From: Pseudomonas poae | Lineage (GTDB): Bacteria > Pseudomonadota > Gammaproteobacteria > Pseudomonadales > Pseudomonadaceae | NCBI GenBank assembly: GCA_004000515.1 | Contig: CP034537.1 | Span: forward strand, 4,540,001-4,604,000 | Reading direction: 5' to 3' | DNA length: 64,000 nt | Part shown: piece by piece, positions 9,473 to 19,611 of the stretch | Position numbering within the stretch: position 1 is the stretch's first letter | How the letters are laid out: each line of letters begins with the position of its first letter | Made by a program: the position numbers and the translations under genes | The notes under the pieces: generated by a model | The model's input: the letters and a program-made list of their open reading frames with translations, nothing else | Database searches by the model: none | What the model was told of the DNA's origin: nothing

Positions 9473-10801
9473 ATGGGCGCCGATAAAGTCATCTGGCGCG
9501 AAGGCATGCTGCTGCGGCCCCAGCACCTGCAACACAATGACCGTTATTACCACCAACAACTCAACCGTACCCGCCTGCTGGGCAGTGACACCTGGGGCTT
9601 CCTGACGCTGGAAATCGACGTGCAGTACCTCAACCTGGGCAAGGTAGTGGTCAACCAGGCCAGCGGAGTTTTACCAGATGGCAGCCTGTTCGAACTGGAC
9701 GGCGCGATGGAGCCCTTGGTGCTGCAGGTACCCGCCAACGCCGGCAGGCAAACGGTGTACTTGGCGTTGCCATTGGCTGTGGGTAACCAGATTGAAGTCC
9801 GCACACCATCACAAAGTGATGTCCTGGCCCGTTACATCTCTCGTGAAACTGAGGTAGGCGATTGCAATGCGGGGGCCGATTCTCGTTGCCAGATCAACTG
9901 CGCGCATCCCGATTTCCGCTTGCTGCTGGAGGACCCCACCAGTGACGCACTCTACGTCAAGCTGCCGGTCGCCCAGGTACTGGATTCGACCAGCGAAGGC
10001 GGCGTCCGGTTGGATACAGACTTCGTGCCCTCGTTCATTTACCTGCAGGGTTCCGGGTATGTGTCCTCGTGCATCAAAGAGGTGATCAGCCTGCTGGCTA
10101 CTCGAGGTGATGCAATCGCTACGCGTATCCAGGGCAGTGGCGCGTCGGCAGGCGCGCAGGTCGGCGATTTTCTGATGTTGCAAATGATCAACCGTGCAGA
10201 GTTGATCCTGCGTCACTATCTAAGCCAGTCACAGGTTCGGCCGGAAGCTGTGTTTCGAGAGATGCTGTCGATCCTCGGCGAGTTATCGACGTTTGGTGCC
10301 GATAACAAACGCCCGCAACTGGAGGTGCGCTACAGACATGGCGACCAGGGCGCGAGCTTTCGCGCGTTGATGGAAGGCCTTCGTGGGGTGCTGTCGCTGG
10401 TGCTGGAACAGCACGCCATCGAGTTGGCGTTGCAGCCGCGCCAGTACGGGGTGCTGGTCTGCCCGATGAGTGATCTCAAGCTGCTGGGGAGTGCAACGTT
10501 CATCCTGTCGGCCACTGCCCAGTGCGACTCCGAGGAGCTGCGCCACCGCCTGCCGGCGCACTTAAAGATTGGGCCTGTGGAGCGCATTCGCGAATTGGTC
10601 AATCTGCAACTGGCCGGCATCAAGGTCAAGCCGTTGCCAGTGGCGCCGCGACAGATTCCATTCCACGCCGGCAAAACCTATTTTCTCCTCGAACTCAGTA
10701 CCCGCGACATCACCCAACTTGAGCAATCGGGTGGTTTCGCTTTCCACGCCAGCGGCGAATTCGCCGAGTTGGAGCTGCACTTTTGGGCCATCAGGAACTG
10801 A
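9473..10801 (+). CDS. tssK: T6SS baseplate-membrane connector TssK
   Basis: This intact 442-residue protein links the baseplate wedge to the TssL/TssM membrane complex. The opening VIWREGMLLRPQHLQHNDRY is the TssK signature (W-x-EGM-L-x-PQH-Q). The middle contains the shoulder-domain run LQMINRAELILRHYL. The C-terminus carries PRQIPFHAGKTYFLLE, typical of the head domain that binds the membrane complex. It starts one base after the tssJ stop, with GAGG at 9463-9466 as ribosome binding site. No frameshift is seen. Confidence 0.95.
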   Translation: MGADKVIWREGMLLRPQHLQHNDRYYHQQLNRTRLLGSDTWGFLTLEIDVQYLNLGKVVVNQASGVLPDGSLFELDGAMEPLVLQVPANAGRQTVYLALPLAVGNQIEVRTPSQSDVLARYISRETEVGDCNAGADSRCQINCAHPDFRLLLEDPTSDALYVKLPVAQVLDSTSEGGVRLDTDFVPSFIYLQGSGYVSSCIKEVISLLATRGDAIATRIQGSGASAGAQVGDFLMLQMINRAELILRHYLSQSQVRPEAVFREMLSILGELSTFGADNKRPQLEVRYRHGDQGASFRALMEGLRGVLSLVLEQHAIELALQPRQYGVLVCPMSDLKLLGSATFILSATAQCDSEELRHRLPAHLKIGPVERIRELVNLQLAGIKVKPLPVAPRQIPFHAGKTYFLLELSTRDITQLEQSGGFAFHASGEFAELELHFWAIRN

Positions 10802-10806
10802 ACGCC

Positions 10807-11670
10807 ATGACGATCGACAGTGAATATCCAGTGGATGAAAAAACCGTGCTGCTCGACCACGAGGGGCGCAGCCCGGCCCAGGGTGCGGTAACGGATACCC
10901 CATCGCCGCCACGCTTTGAGCAGCTGGAAGATCGGATGATCTACACCGCACGCTTGCAGGGTGCGATGAACTTCAACATGGGACCCAATCCATTAGTGGA
11001 CGCCGCTTGGGAACTGCTGTTGCAACTGGCCCAGCTCAAGGCCAGCGCGGGTCGTGAAAGTGTGCAGGCCCTCAATGATCGGTTGTCCGCGGCGATCACT
11101 GCGTTTGAAGTCCACGCTTTGCATCAGGGCGCAGAACATGACCAGGTGATGTCGGCACGCTACGTGCTCTGCAGCAGCATCGACGAAGCTGTGACCACCA
11201 CCCCGTGGGGCAGTCGCAGCGACTGGTCGAAGGCCAGCCTGTTGAGTCGTTTTCATAACGAGACGTTTGGCGGCGAAAAGTTCTTCCAACTGCTGGAGCG
11301 TTTATCCCGTGACCCCATCAAGCACGTAGCCATGCTCGAACTGATGTACCTGTGTTTGTCCATGGGGTTCGAAGGCAAGTACCGGGTCATGGAGCGGGGA
11401 GGGGTGCAGCTCGAAACCGTACGTGATGCCCTGTACCGGCAGATCAGGCACGTTCGCGGCGATCACCGTTCGATAACTACGCCGCCGGCCGCCGTAGCGG
11501 GAAGTCACCCACGGTTACGCATGGTCTGCACCACTTGGGTCTGTGTGCTTGGGCTGGCCGCTTTGCTGGCAATGTACTCAGGGTTTACCTGGGTGTTGGG
11601 CAACGAGCGCATGGCTGCGCTGCAACCTTTTCAATCCTTGACGCCGGATCAGAGTCTGCCGTCCTTGTAA
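10807..11670 (+). CDS. tssL: T6SS inner-membrane protein TssL (DotU-like)
   Basis: This intact 287-residue protein has a cytoplasmic DotU/IcmH domain (NPLVDAAWELLLQLAQLK, then YVLCSSIDEAVTTTPWG, then FFQLLERLSRDP and LELMYLCLSMGFEGKYRV) and one C-terminal transmembrane segment at about residues 238-260. There is no peptidoglycan-binding OmpA domain after the membrane segment, so anchoring to the wall would need another protein. It forms the trans-envelope complex with TssJ and TssM encoded on either side. ATG at 10807 was chosen over the in-frame ATG at 10783, which lies inside tssK. Confidence 0.94.
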   Translation: MTIDSEYPVDEKTVLLDHEGRSPAQGAVTDTPSPPRFEQLEDRMIYTARLQGAMNFNMGPNPLVDAAWELLLQLAQLKASAGRESVQALNDRLSAAITAFEVHALHQGAEHDQVMSARYVLCSSIDEAVTTTPWGSRSDWSKASLLSRFHNETFGGEKFFQLLERLSRDPIKHVAMLELMYLCLSMGFEGKYRVMERGGVQLETVRDALYRQIRHVRGDHRSITTPPAAVAGSHPRLRMVCTTWVCVLGLAALLAMYSGFTWVLGNERMAALQPFQSLTPDQSLPSL

Positions 11671-11685
11671 TGCTGGGAGCAATGA

Positions 11686-14600
11686 ATGAACGCATTCTTC
11701 AAGAGCGCGGGCAGGCTGCTGCGTAAAGTTTGGCTCTGGAGCCTGTTGCTGGTGTTGTCCGCAGCGATGTTGGTGTGGTTTTTTGGGCCTTTGCTGGCGG
11801 TGGATGAGCATCGTTTTTGGCAAGGCTCGACGGCACGCTTGCTGACCATCAGCGTTATGTTCCTGCTGTGGGGGCTGGCGATGGTGATCGTGAGCGGTCG
11901 CCGTGTCGCGCGGCTCAATCAGCCGGAGAACCAGGCGCGGCAGCAGCAAAAGGGGTTGGTGGAGGATGAGCACAGGCAGGTGCGGGGGCGTTTCAAGGAA
12001 GCCTTGCAAGCCTTGAAACGCTCGCCCCGTTATGGCGAACACGGCGAGCGTTGGCGCAACGAGTTGCCCTGGTACCTGGTGCTCGGTGAGCAAGGCAGCG
12101 GCAAGACTCGCCTGCTGGCGGCCAGCGGATTGCAGTTTCCGCTGCATCGCAGCGATGCACTGGCGCCTGGTGCGACGTCCTACTGTGACTGGTATTTTGC
12201 TGACGAGGCGGTCGTGGTCGAGACGGCCGGTCGCTACTTGTTTCAGCCCGACAGCGCGGTGGATGGTACAGGCTGGTGCACATTGCTGGGCCTGCTCAAG
12301 ACGCGGCGCCGCACGCGCCCGCTCAACGGCGTGGTGGTGACGCTGTCGGTCGACACGCTGCTGAGCAGCAATGAGCATGATCTGGAACTGCATGCGCGTC
12401 ACGTTCATAACCGTTTGCAGGACATCCAGCAGACGCTGCAGGTGGACGTCCCGGTTTACCTGGTGCTGACCCAGGCTGATCGATTGACCGGGTTTGCCGA
12501 GTTCTTCGATGGGCCGCAGGGTGACAGCGCCGACGCCGTGTTGGGTGAGAGCCTGGTCACCGGCAGGGCCGGGATCGAAGTCGCCCAGATGCGCGAAGCG
12601 TTCAAACGCTGCTGCAAAGATTGGGAGCTGAGCTGGTTCAGCGCCTGCATCAGGAGCGGAGTGTTGAGCGTCGTGGCCAGATGCTTGAGTTTCCTCGGCA
12701 GGTCGCCCATATCGGCGAACAGGTGTGCCTGTTTGTCGAGACTGCCTTCTCTGCCCATCGCTATCAGCGGATCAACGGGTTGCGCGGGTTCTACCTGACG
12801 GGCGCCGAGGCCGGTGATCGGCGCGCGCATTTCGCCCAGGGGTTGTTCCGCCGGGTGATTTTCGCCGAAGCCGGCCTTGCGGGGCTGCAGGCCCCGGAGC
12901 AGCGACGCATCCAGCGGCGCCAGGGGCTGTTGGCATTGGCTGTCGTGCTGGTGGTGGGTGGGGTCGGCGTACTGTGGTCGCATAGTTATTGGGCCAACCA
13001 TCAACGCTTGGCGCAATTGGCGCAGCTGACAGCGTCCGATGGGGCGGCGCCGACAGCTTCAAACGATACCCAGGCATTGCTGGCGCTGTTGGACAGACGC
13101 CTTGAGGCAACACGGGTATTCCCCTCGCTGGCAGACGCGCGATGGGTGGACCGTGCTGGTTTGTATCAAGGGGAAATGAGCCGCCCGTTGTTGGCGGCTG
13201 CCTATGATGAGGCGTTGCGCCGACAACTGTTGTCCCACGTGGCAACTCTGCTTGAAGAGCAGGTGCTCACGAGCCTTGACGACCGTGATCGGTTGTTGGA
13301 AAACCTGCGCGCGTACTTGATGCTCAACCTGCGCGAACGCCGTGACGCCGCGTGGCTGGCGGAGCACGTGGCAGGTCATTGGTCAGTGCGTTATCCCGGT
13401 GAGACATCGGTGCAGAAACGGCTGAATGAACACTTGGGTCATCTGCTGGCACAACCGTTCGTGGTGCCGTTGAACGATGAGTTGGTCGCCCAGGCTCGAC
13501 TGCAATTGCGTGGTGAGTCACTGGCAGACGTGGTCTACCGCACGCAGCGGGAACAGGCTCGGGGCCTTGAGCCCTTGCGCTTGTCCGAGGGGCGGGCGTT
13601 CTCAGCCACAGAGTCGCTCATCCCGGGTTTCTACAGCAAGAAGTACGTGCAGTACTTTGAGACGCAGGGGGCTCGGCTGGTCAATGCCATCGTCCAGGAC
13701 AACTGGGTGCTTGGGGCCGGCGCCGATCTTAGCGACATGGACTTGCGCCGATTGATGCTGGAGCTGGAGCAGCGCTATTTCAGTGAGTACGCCGACGCCT
13801 GGAGCGAGGCAATCGGCCAACTCCAACTGTCGGAAAGTGACAGTCTCAGCCAGGGTGTCGACAGGCTTGCGAACCTCACGTCCGCACAGTCGTCGCTGGT
13901 ACAGCTGTTGCGGCACGTTCGTGAAAATACCCGCTTGTTGTCCACTAATGACCGGCTTGAGGCGCTTAACCAGCAGTTAGGTGAGACCGCATTGAGCCCA
14001 CTGCTCGGTCAGTTGCCTGGGCAGGTGTCGCAAGATTCTGCGCGGCGTGCGTTGCAGCGTCGTTTCGAGCCTCTGCACCAACTACTCGACGAACAGCAGA
14101 ACCCGGGCGCTGAGCTGACCCAGGCGTTGCGGTTGCTCGATGAGTTGCATCTGCAATTGGCTGCGCTGAACCGGGAGAGCGCGCCGGAGCAGGCAGCATT
14201 CAAGATGGTCAAGTTGCGCATGGAAGGGCAGCAGCCGCTGCTGGGCCATGTGCGTGACGCCGCTGTCCGCCTGCCGTTGCCGCTCAGGGGATGGTTTGAG
14301 GGCATTGCTGACGACAGTTGGAGGCTATTGCTCAACGAGGCCTACAGGTATGTGAATCAACGTTACCAAAGCGAGGTCCATGGTTTTTACGTCAAGGCCA
14401 TCCAACGACGGTATCCGTTCAATGCCCACGCCAGCAGTGACGTTGCTCTGGACGATTTCCAGGAGTTCTTCAAAGGACGGGGCGTGATGGGGCGTTTTTA
14501 TGAGGGCTACCTACGGTCTTTCGTCAGCGCCGAGGGCGGCCGTTATCGGTTGCGCGGCCTGGACGGTCGCAGCCTGCCGTTGTCGCGCTCGCTGCTCGAC

Positions 14601-15049
14601 CAGTTAGGCAAGGCCCAGATGATTCGCCAGGGTTTTTTCAGTGAGGACCAGGGCGAGTGGGCTGTGCGTTTCACGTTGGCTCCCTACAGTCTCGATCAGG
14701 CGGTCAACCGAGCGGTCCTGCGGATTGGTGACCAGCAGCTCGAATACCGTCACGGGCCCATCGTACCCATGACCTTCCACTGGCCCATCGAGGCGGGCAA
14801 TGGCCGTAGCAGCCTGGTGTTGGAGCGCGGCGCCGCAAGGCCCATGGGCATCGAAAAAACAGCGGGGCCTGGTCTTGGTTCCGGCTGTTGGAGCTGATGC
14901 AAAGCGAGCCAGCCAGTGGCAGTGAGGCTCAGATAATCAAAGCCGATCTTGCGGGACTGCGTGCCAACTACCTGTTGGCGAGTCAACGTAACCCCAGCCC
15001 ATTCCAGATGGCCGCCTGGCGTACCTTCCGCCTGCCGGATCAATTGTGA
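11686..15049 (+). CDS. tssM: T6SS inner-membrane protein TssM (IcmF, two frameshifts)
   Basis: This is the largest T6SS envelope component, about 1120 residues after reconstruction. Two N-terminal transmembrane helices (residues ~15-37 and ~48-68) precede a cytoplasmic NTPase-like domain with Walker A LGEQGSGKTRLL at about residue 136. A third membrane helix (LLALAVVLVVGGVGVLW) is followed by the long periplasmic part. That part ends in the beta-rich C-terminus that contacts TssJ (MTFHWPIEAGNG, AWSWFRLLE). The frame breaks near 12606 and near 14865 (A6 where A7 is expected). The second break restores LMQSEPASG...FRLPDQL and a TGA at 15047-15049 overlapping the phosphatase start. Confidence 0.9.
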
Positions 15050-15753
15050 GCCAACCCGTGTGGCGCAGTGCTGGCCGAACCGCTAAAGGCAAGCTGCGCT
15101 CGCGCAACGAGGACGCGTTCCTGGATTGCCCCCAGCGCAGTTGTTGGGCGGTCGCTGATGGCATGGGCGGCCACCGAGCAGGGGATGTGGCCAGCCAGTG
15201 GGTGGTCAGCAGCCTGGCTTCGTTGCCGGGTCACGGCAGCCTGGACCAGCGCATCGAGGATGTGCGGCAATGCTTGCGCTCAGTCGATTGCCGTCTGGGT
15301 CAGGGTGGCCGGCCAGACATCATGGGCAGCACCGTGGTTGCGTTGTTGCTGGAAGGCAACCGCGCCGCCTGTATCTGGGCGGGGGACAGTCGCTGCTACC
15401 TGTGGCGTGAGCAGCGCCTGTACCAATTGTCACGGGACCATTCCTTGCTGCAGCAGCTCATGGATAAACAACAGTTGAGCCGTGAGCAGGCCTTGGCCCA
15501 GCCGGGCGCTCGCGCCCTGACACGTGCAATCGGCGCCCGACAGCCATTGAGCCTTGAGGTATTGGAGCTCCGTATCCACCCCGGCGATGTGTTTTTACTG
15601 TGCAGCGACGGCTTGTATCAGAACCTCAGCCATGGCGAGCTGGGGCGCGCGATGAATGTGGGCACACCGCAACAAGTGGTGGCTCGCTTGTTCAGCAACG
15701 TGTTACGCGGGCCGGCGGCGGACGATCTCACCGCCGTTGTGGTGCGGCCATGA
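15046..15753 (+). CDS. T6SS-associated PP2C-type serine/threonine phosphatase (Stp1-like)
   Basis: This 235-residue PPM/PP2C phosphatase is intact and probably reverses the kinase encoded next. Metal-binding motifs are visible: RSRNEDAF, VADGMGGHRAGD, WAGDSRCYLWR, LSRDHSL, LLCSDGLYQNL and ADDLTAVVV. These cover the aspartates of the binuclear Mn/Mg site, so it should be active. The start is GTG at 15046, overlapping the tssM stop (GTGA). Position matches stp1 of HSI-II and pppA of other T6SS loci. In those systems such a phosphatase opposes threonine phosphorylation of the FHA protein. Confidence 0.92.
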   Translation: MSQPVWRSAGRTAKGKLRSRNEDAFLDCPQRSCWAVADGMGGHRAGDVASQWVVSSLASLPGHGSLDQRIEDVRQCLRSVDCRLGQGGRPDIMGSTVVALLLEGNRAACIWAGDSRCYLWREQRLYQLSRDHSLLQQLMDKQQLSREQALAQPGARALTRAIGARQPLSLEVLELRIHPGDVFLLCSDGLYQNLSHGELGRAMNVGTPQQVVARLFSNVLRGPAADDLTAVVVRP

Positions 15754-16592
15754 GCACGGCGGCCTCTGCGCCAAAATTGCTGGCGGGGCGCTATCAGCTT
15801 GAGCGGGTCCTGGGCACGGGCGGGATGGGGGTGGTCTATCGTGCCCGCGACCTGTTGCATGAGGTGCTGGGTGAGCCTGACTCCAGCGTGGCAGTCAAAC
15901 TGTTGGGGGAGACGTTCGCGCAGTCTCCCGATGCCCACCTGTTGCTGTACAGCGAGTTCGCGTTGACCCGTAGCCTGCGCCACGCGCATGTGGTGCGCTT
16001 GTTTTCTTTCGAAGTCGACACTGCGCACCAGCTCGCATTCTTCACGATGGAACTGATGCACGGCATGACGCTGGACCATCTGCTCAAGGAGTGTCCGAAT
16101 GGTCTGCCTTGGCCGGAGCTGCAACCCCTGGCCTTGCAACTGTTGGATGCACTTGACTACAGCCACCAGCAAGGCGTGCTGCATGGGGATGTAAAACCGG
16201 CCAACATCATGTTGGGCGAGCAGGGGCTGCGCCTGTTCGATTTTGGCTTGGGCCACTCCGAGGCGCAAAAAGCAGCTGGGTTGCCAGGGTTGAGTCGCAA
16301 CCGCCTGCACGCCTGGACGCCCGCGTATGCCGCCCCGGAACTGATGGCGGGTGGTTGTCTGTCGGCGAGTACCGATTTGTATGGCGCCGCCAGTGTGCTG
16401 TATGCGCTCGCCCAAGGTCAGCGGCTGGGTGAGGAGCAACGCAATCAGCCGTTGCACAGGCCTCGGCAGTTACCCAGCGATTGTTGGCCGGCGTTACGTT
16501 TGGCGCTCGCCACAGACCCTGAACGCCGAACCGTTTGCGTCAGTGAACTGCATGAAGCGCTGGTACGCAGGCGCCGTCGTTGGTTTTTCTAG
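15750..16592 (+). CDS. T6SS-associated serine/threonine protein kinase (Stk1-like)
   Basis: This 280-residue Hanks-type kinase is intact. Visible elements are the glycine loop GTGGMGVVYRARD, VAVKLLGE (ATP lysine), the catalytic loop HGDVKPANIML, the DFG segment FDFGLGHS and TPAYAAPELM. The catalytic loop has HGD rather than HRD, so it is a non-RD kinase; D, K and N of the loop are kept. The C-terminus is short and basic (RRRRRWFF), with no clear transmembrane or sensor domain, unlike PpkA. ATG at 15750 overlaps the phosphatase stop. It is the last gene of the operon. The FHA protein upstream is the expected phosphorylation partner. Confidence 0.9.
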   Translation: MSTAASAPKLLAGRYQLERVLGTGGMGVVYRARDLLHEVLGEPDSSVAVKLLGETFAQSPDAHLLLYSEFALTRSLRHAHVVRLFSFEVDTAHQLAFFTMELMHGMTLDHLLKECPNGLPWPELQPLALQLLDALDYSHQQGVLHGDVKPANIMLGEQGLRLFDFGLGHSEAQKAAGLPGLSRNRLHAWTPAYAAPELMAGGCLSASTDLYGAASVLYALAQGQRLGEEQRNQPLHRPRQLPSDCWPALRLALATDPERRTVCVSELHEALVRRRRRWFF

Positions 16593-16600
16593 TGGGTGCA

Positions 16601-16930
16601 TCAGCCTGGCAAATCATGCAGTTGGCAGTATTCGGCCCAACTGAGGCCGGCCATCTGCGCCACTTCCTTGTGCACTTCGAGGCGCTGTGCTTCAAAGGCT
16701 TCGACGGAGTCGGCGGTCAGCTTGAGGGTCAACTCCCAGGCAAAGAGGCCCTGAAGTTCAGCTTCTGCCTCGAAGGCTTCATGCAACCGTTCGGCGCGGT
16801 ACTCCGCCAGAGTTTCGCCCTTGGCCTGCGCGGCCAGCGGGTTGAGGGTGTTCAGCTGCGTGGCCACTTCTGGGTGTTGGTTCAAGAACCGATCCAGCGC
16901 GAGCTGGTGGTGTTCAGCGGGTTGGGACAA
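16601..16930 (-). CDS. DUF6388-like small protein
   Basis: This 109-residue protein is rich in alanine, glutamate and leucine and predicted mainly helical (YRAERLHEAFEAEAELQGLF, EVHKEVAQMAGLSWAEYCQL). I recognise it as resembling the Pseudomonas DUF6388 family, whose function is unknown. The start is TTG, placed seven bases after GGAG on the minus strand, so ATG-only gene finders may miss the correct start. It converges on the T6SS kinase gene with an 8-bp gap and is probably unrelated to secretion. Confidence 0.6.
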   Translation of the reverse strand: MSQPAEHHQLALDRFLNQHPEVATQLNTLNPLAAQAKGETLAEYRAERLHEAFEAEAELQGLFAWELTLKLTADSVEAFEAQRLEVHKEVAQMAGLSWAEYCQLHDLPG

Positions 16931-16954
16931 GGTTTTGCTCCAGGTAAGGCGGGC

Positions 16955-17221
16955 TCAGGCCCCGGCTTTGAGCCGCTGGCGAGCGGCATGGCGGCGGGCG
17001 CGTTTATACAAGCGGCGATTGATCCAATTGCGCATCGGGTTGAGCAAAAACAATAACAGATAGGCGATCAGCACCAGGGCCAGGTCAAACGAACTACCGC
17101 TGGTGTCGCCCATTATTCGTTCGATCACGTCCCTGCTCATCAGCAGCAGCGTCACCCCTGAAACCCATAGCAGCGTGTTCAGGAGCAACGGATGCATGTA
17201 CGTGGACAGCTTGTCTTGCAT
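16955..17221 (-). CDS. Small two-helix membrane protein
   Basis: This 88-residue protein has two predicted membrane helices (residues ~12-30, LLLNTLLWVSGVTLLLM, and ~45-62, ALVLIAYLLLFLL). A strongly basic C-terminus (NRRLYKRARRHAARQRLK) should face the cytoplasm. An AAGGAGA sits about ten bases before the ATG. No family is recognised. It lies in the same direction as the DUF6388-like gene with a 24-bp gap, so the two may be co-transcribed. Confidence 0.6.
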   Translation of the reverse strand: MQDKLSTYMHPLLLNTLLWVSGVTLLLMSRDVIERIMGDTSGSSFDLALVLIAYLLLFLLNPMRNWINRRLYKRARRHAARQRLKAGA

Positions 17222-17536
17222 AGTGAACCTATCTCCTTGGTATCCGCTGACGTCGCAGGCACCTTTCCTTGAACGGGCAAATCTGAGGCTGAGCGCACCC
17301 GGATTGCGCGCAGAAAAACGCAGATACTACCCATTGAAGCAGGTTCGGCGATTGGCACAGGTCAGAGAATTCAATTATTGGGATAAATAAGCGGATTGCC
17401 TGTCACCCATTGCAGAAAAATCACTCAGGCAGATGGCAAAAGCTTTCGCTCAGAGTAGCAGGGCGTGTAGCGTTAGCCCGGTAGTTTGCGGCCCTGCCTT
17501 CAGGGGCCACGGGGCGTGTGGACAGAGGGACGGGTC
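17222..17536. other. Intergenic region before the EIIC-EAL gene
   Basis: This 315-bp gap separates divergently transcribed genes, so it should hold promoters for both. I see no convincing sigma70 or sigma54 pair, no long repeat and no credible reading frame. A small GC hairpin-like stretch lies around 17488-17510 (GGCCCTG...CAGGGGCC), shortly upstream of the downstream start. Confidence 0.4.
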
Positions 17537-19611
17537 ATGGCGCAAACGCTGTTCAAACTTTTCTTCACCCAACGTCTGGCCGCCCTGGCCAGTACCGAGT
17601 CGTTGCGCGCGATCCGCGAGGGGCTGTTGTGGATCCTGCCGTGCCTGTTGGTGTCGGCGGGCTTTTGATCCTCTCCGAATGCGCCCGGGTGCTGGGCTTC
17701 GATCCGCAAGTGGTGGCGTTCCTCGCAGGGCTGCATAACCAGATCAGCTCGGTGATTCCGCTGCTGGTGGCTGCCTCCATTGGCTACATGCTCGCGATCC
17801 AACATCGCCTGCCGCAACTGCCGGTGGCGTTCCTGTGTCTGGCCCATGTGGTGGTGGCGACGTTTATCTTGCGCGAATACCCTCGGGCCTCGGCCACCTT
17901 TGTATTGTTTATTGCGATTGCCTCGCCACTGCTCAACGTGCCGGCGATTGCCTGGCTGCACCGCTATCGCTGGACGCGGCTGGTCAATGAGGACCTGGTC
18001 GGGCATAACCTCAGGGGCACCATCAATATGGTGGTGCCGGGGGCGATCACCGCTCTGGCGTTGGTGCTGGTGTTGTCGGTGCTGTTGCAGGTGCCGTATG
18101 TGGCGCAGCTCCAGGGGCCTCAGGTACTCGATGCCCTGGAAACGCCCTACGGCAGCGGCTTGTTTGTAACGCTGATGAACTCGCTGTTGTGGTTTTTTGG
18201 AATCCATGGCGTGTATGCCATGCAACCCCTGTTCGATGTGCTGGACCAGGCCGTGGTACTGAACAGCGCCGCGCTGGCGGCCGGCGAGCCGATCAAATAT
18301 GTGCTCAACAGCGGCTTGTTGGGCAGCTTCGCGTTTATCGGCGGTTCAGGCAGTGCGTTATGCCTGCTGGTGGCCATTTTGCTGTTTTCCAAGAGCCAGT
18401 CCATGCGCCTGTTGGCGATGGCAAGCCTGCCACTCTCGTTGTTCAATGTCAGCGAGGTGCTGCTGTTCGGCTTGCCGATCATTCTCAACCCGCGCCTGTT
18501 CATTCCGTTCTTGCTGGTGCCGGCCCTGAATACCCTGGTGGCGTTGACGGTGGTGCTGCTGGGTTGGGTGTCCCCGGCGGTGGCCAGTGTGCCGTTCACC
18601 GCGCCGGTGCTGCTCAACGCCTACCTGAGTACCCACGGTGATATCGCGGCGGTGGCGTTGCAGGTGGCGCTGTTGGGCCTGGGCACCTTGGTGTACTCGC
18701 CCTATGTACGTGCGATCCACCGACAGGGCATCGAGGGTGGCACGGTGTACCTCAAGTCGCTGGATATGACCTTTCGCGGCCTGGAAGAAAAGGGCCGACT
18801 GCGCGAATTGGACCCGGTGCTGGCGTCCCACAAGATCCAAGCGCGCCAGGCCGCTGAACTGAGCCGCATCCAGCAGATCAGCGACTACGAGTTCTATCTC
18901 GAATTCCAGCCGCAAGTCTCGACCCGCACGGGCCTGTGCACCGGCTGCGAAGCCCTGATGCGCGCCCGCGACGCCCAGGGCACCGTGCATTCACCGTGGG
19001 AGTTCCTGCAATGGCTGGCCCAGGCACGGCTGATGCCCGATGTGGATGTGTGGGTGGCCTCACAGGCGGTTCGCCAGTACCAGAAATGGCAGAAGCTCGG
19101 CTTCGCCCTGCCGATGACCATCAATATTTCCAGCGCAACCCTGACCGACGCCGCCTATGGCGAACGCCTGGTGGAGATCCTGGCCCAGGCCCATGGGCAG
19201 GTGTCGGTGGAAATCACCGAAGATGCGCTGGTCAGTGACGTCTCGGCCACGCGCCAGACCATCCAGAAGCTGCAGGCCATTGGGGCCAAGGTGTATATCG
19301 ATGACTTCGGCACCGGCTTCTCGGCATTGAGTTACTTGCACCAATTTCCGGTGGACTTCATCAAGATCGACCGCAGCTTTGTGGTGGCCCAGCACGACCC
19401 TAAGGGGGCCCAGGTGTTGACCGGCATGCTGCGCTTTTGTGAAGCGCTCGACCTGGGCGTGGTGGTGGAAGGCGTGGAGACCGCCGAGCAGTTGGCTTTC
19501 CTGAATACCGGCACCGAGTTGTTTATCCAAGGCTGGTATTTCAGCAAGGCGCTGCCGGGTGATCAGTTGGAGCGTTTTGTCCGCGAGCGGGCCGTGCTGG
19601 CTGAGGCCTAG
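17537..19611 (+). CDS. PTS EIIC-like membrane domain fused to EAL phosphodiesterase (frameshifted)
   Basis: This is a ~691-residue fusion. Residues ~1-400 are a polytopic membrane region resembling the EIIC domain of sugar phosphotransferase permeases (about eight to ten helices, starting AIREGLLWILPCLLVSAGF). Residues ~430-680 form an EAL domain with the residues needed for c-di-GMP hydrolysis: CEALMRARD, NISSATL, VSVEITEDAL, IDDFGTGFSALSYL, FIKIDRSFV and VVEGVETAEQL. No EIIA or EIIB is seen nearby, so it probably senses or binds a ligand rather than driving PTS transport. The frame breaks at about 17665 (T4, T5 expected). ATG at 17537 gives MAQTLFKLFFTQRLAALAST. Its stop overlaps the convergent next gene. 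Confidence 0.85.

Noticed and set aside
17350..17375. Possible sigma54 promoter (TTGGCAC) before the EIIC-EAL gene
   Set aside because: No TTGC element at the required distance downstream of TGGCAC.
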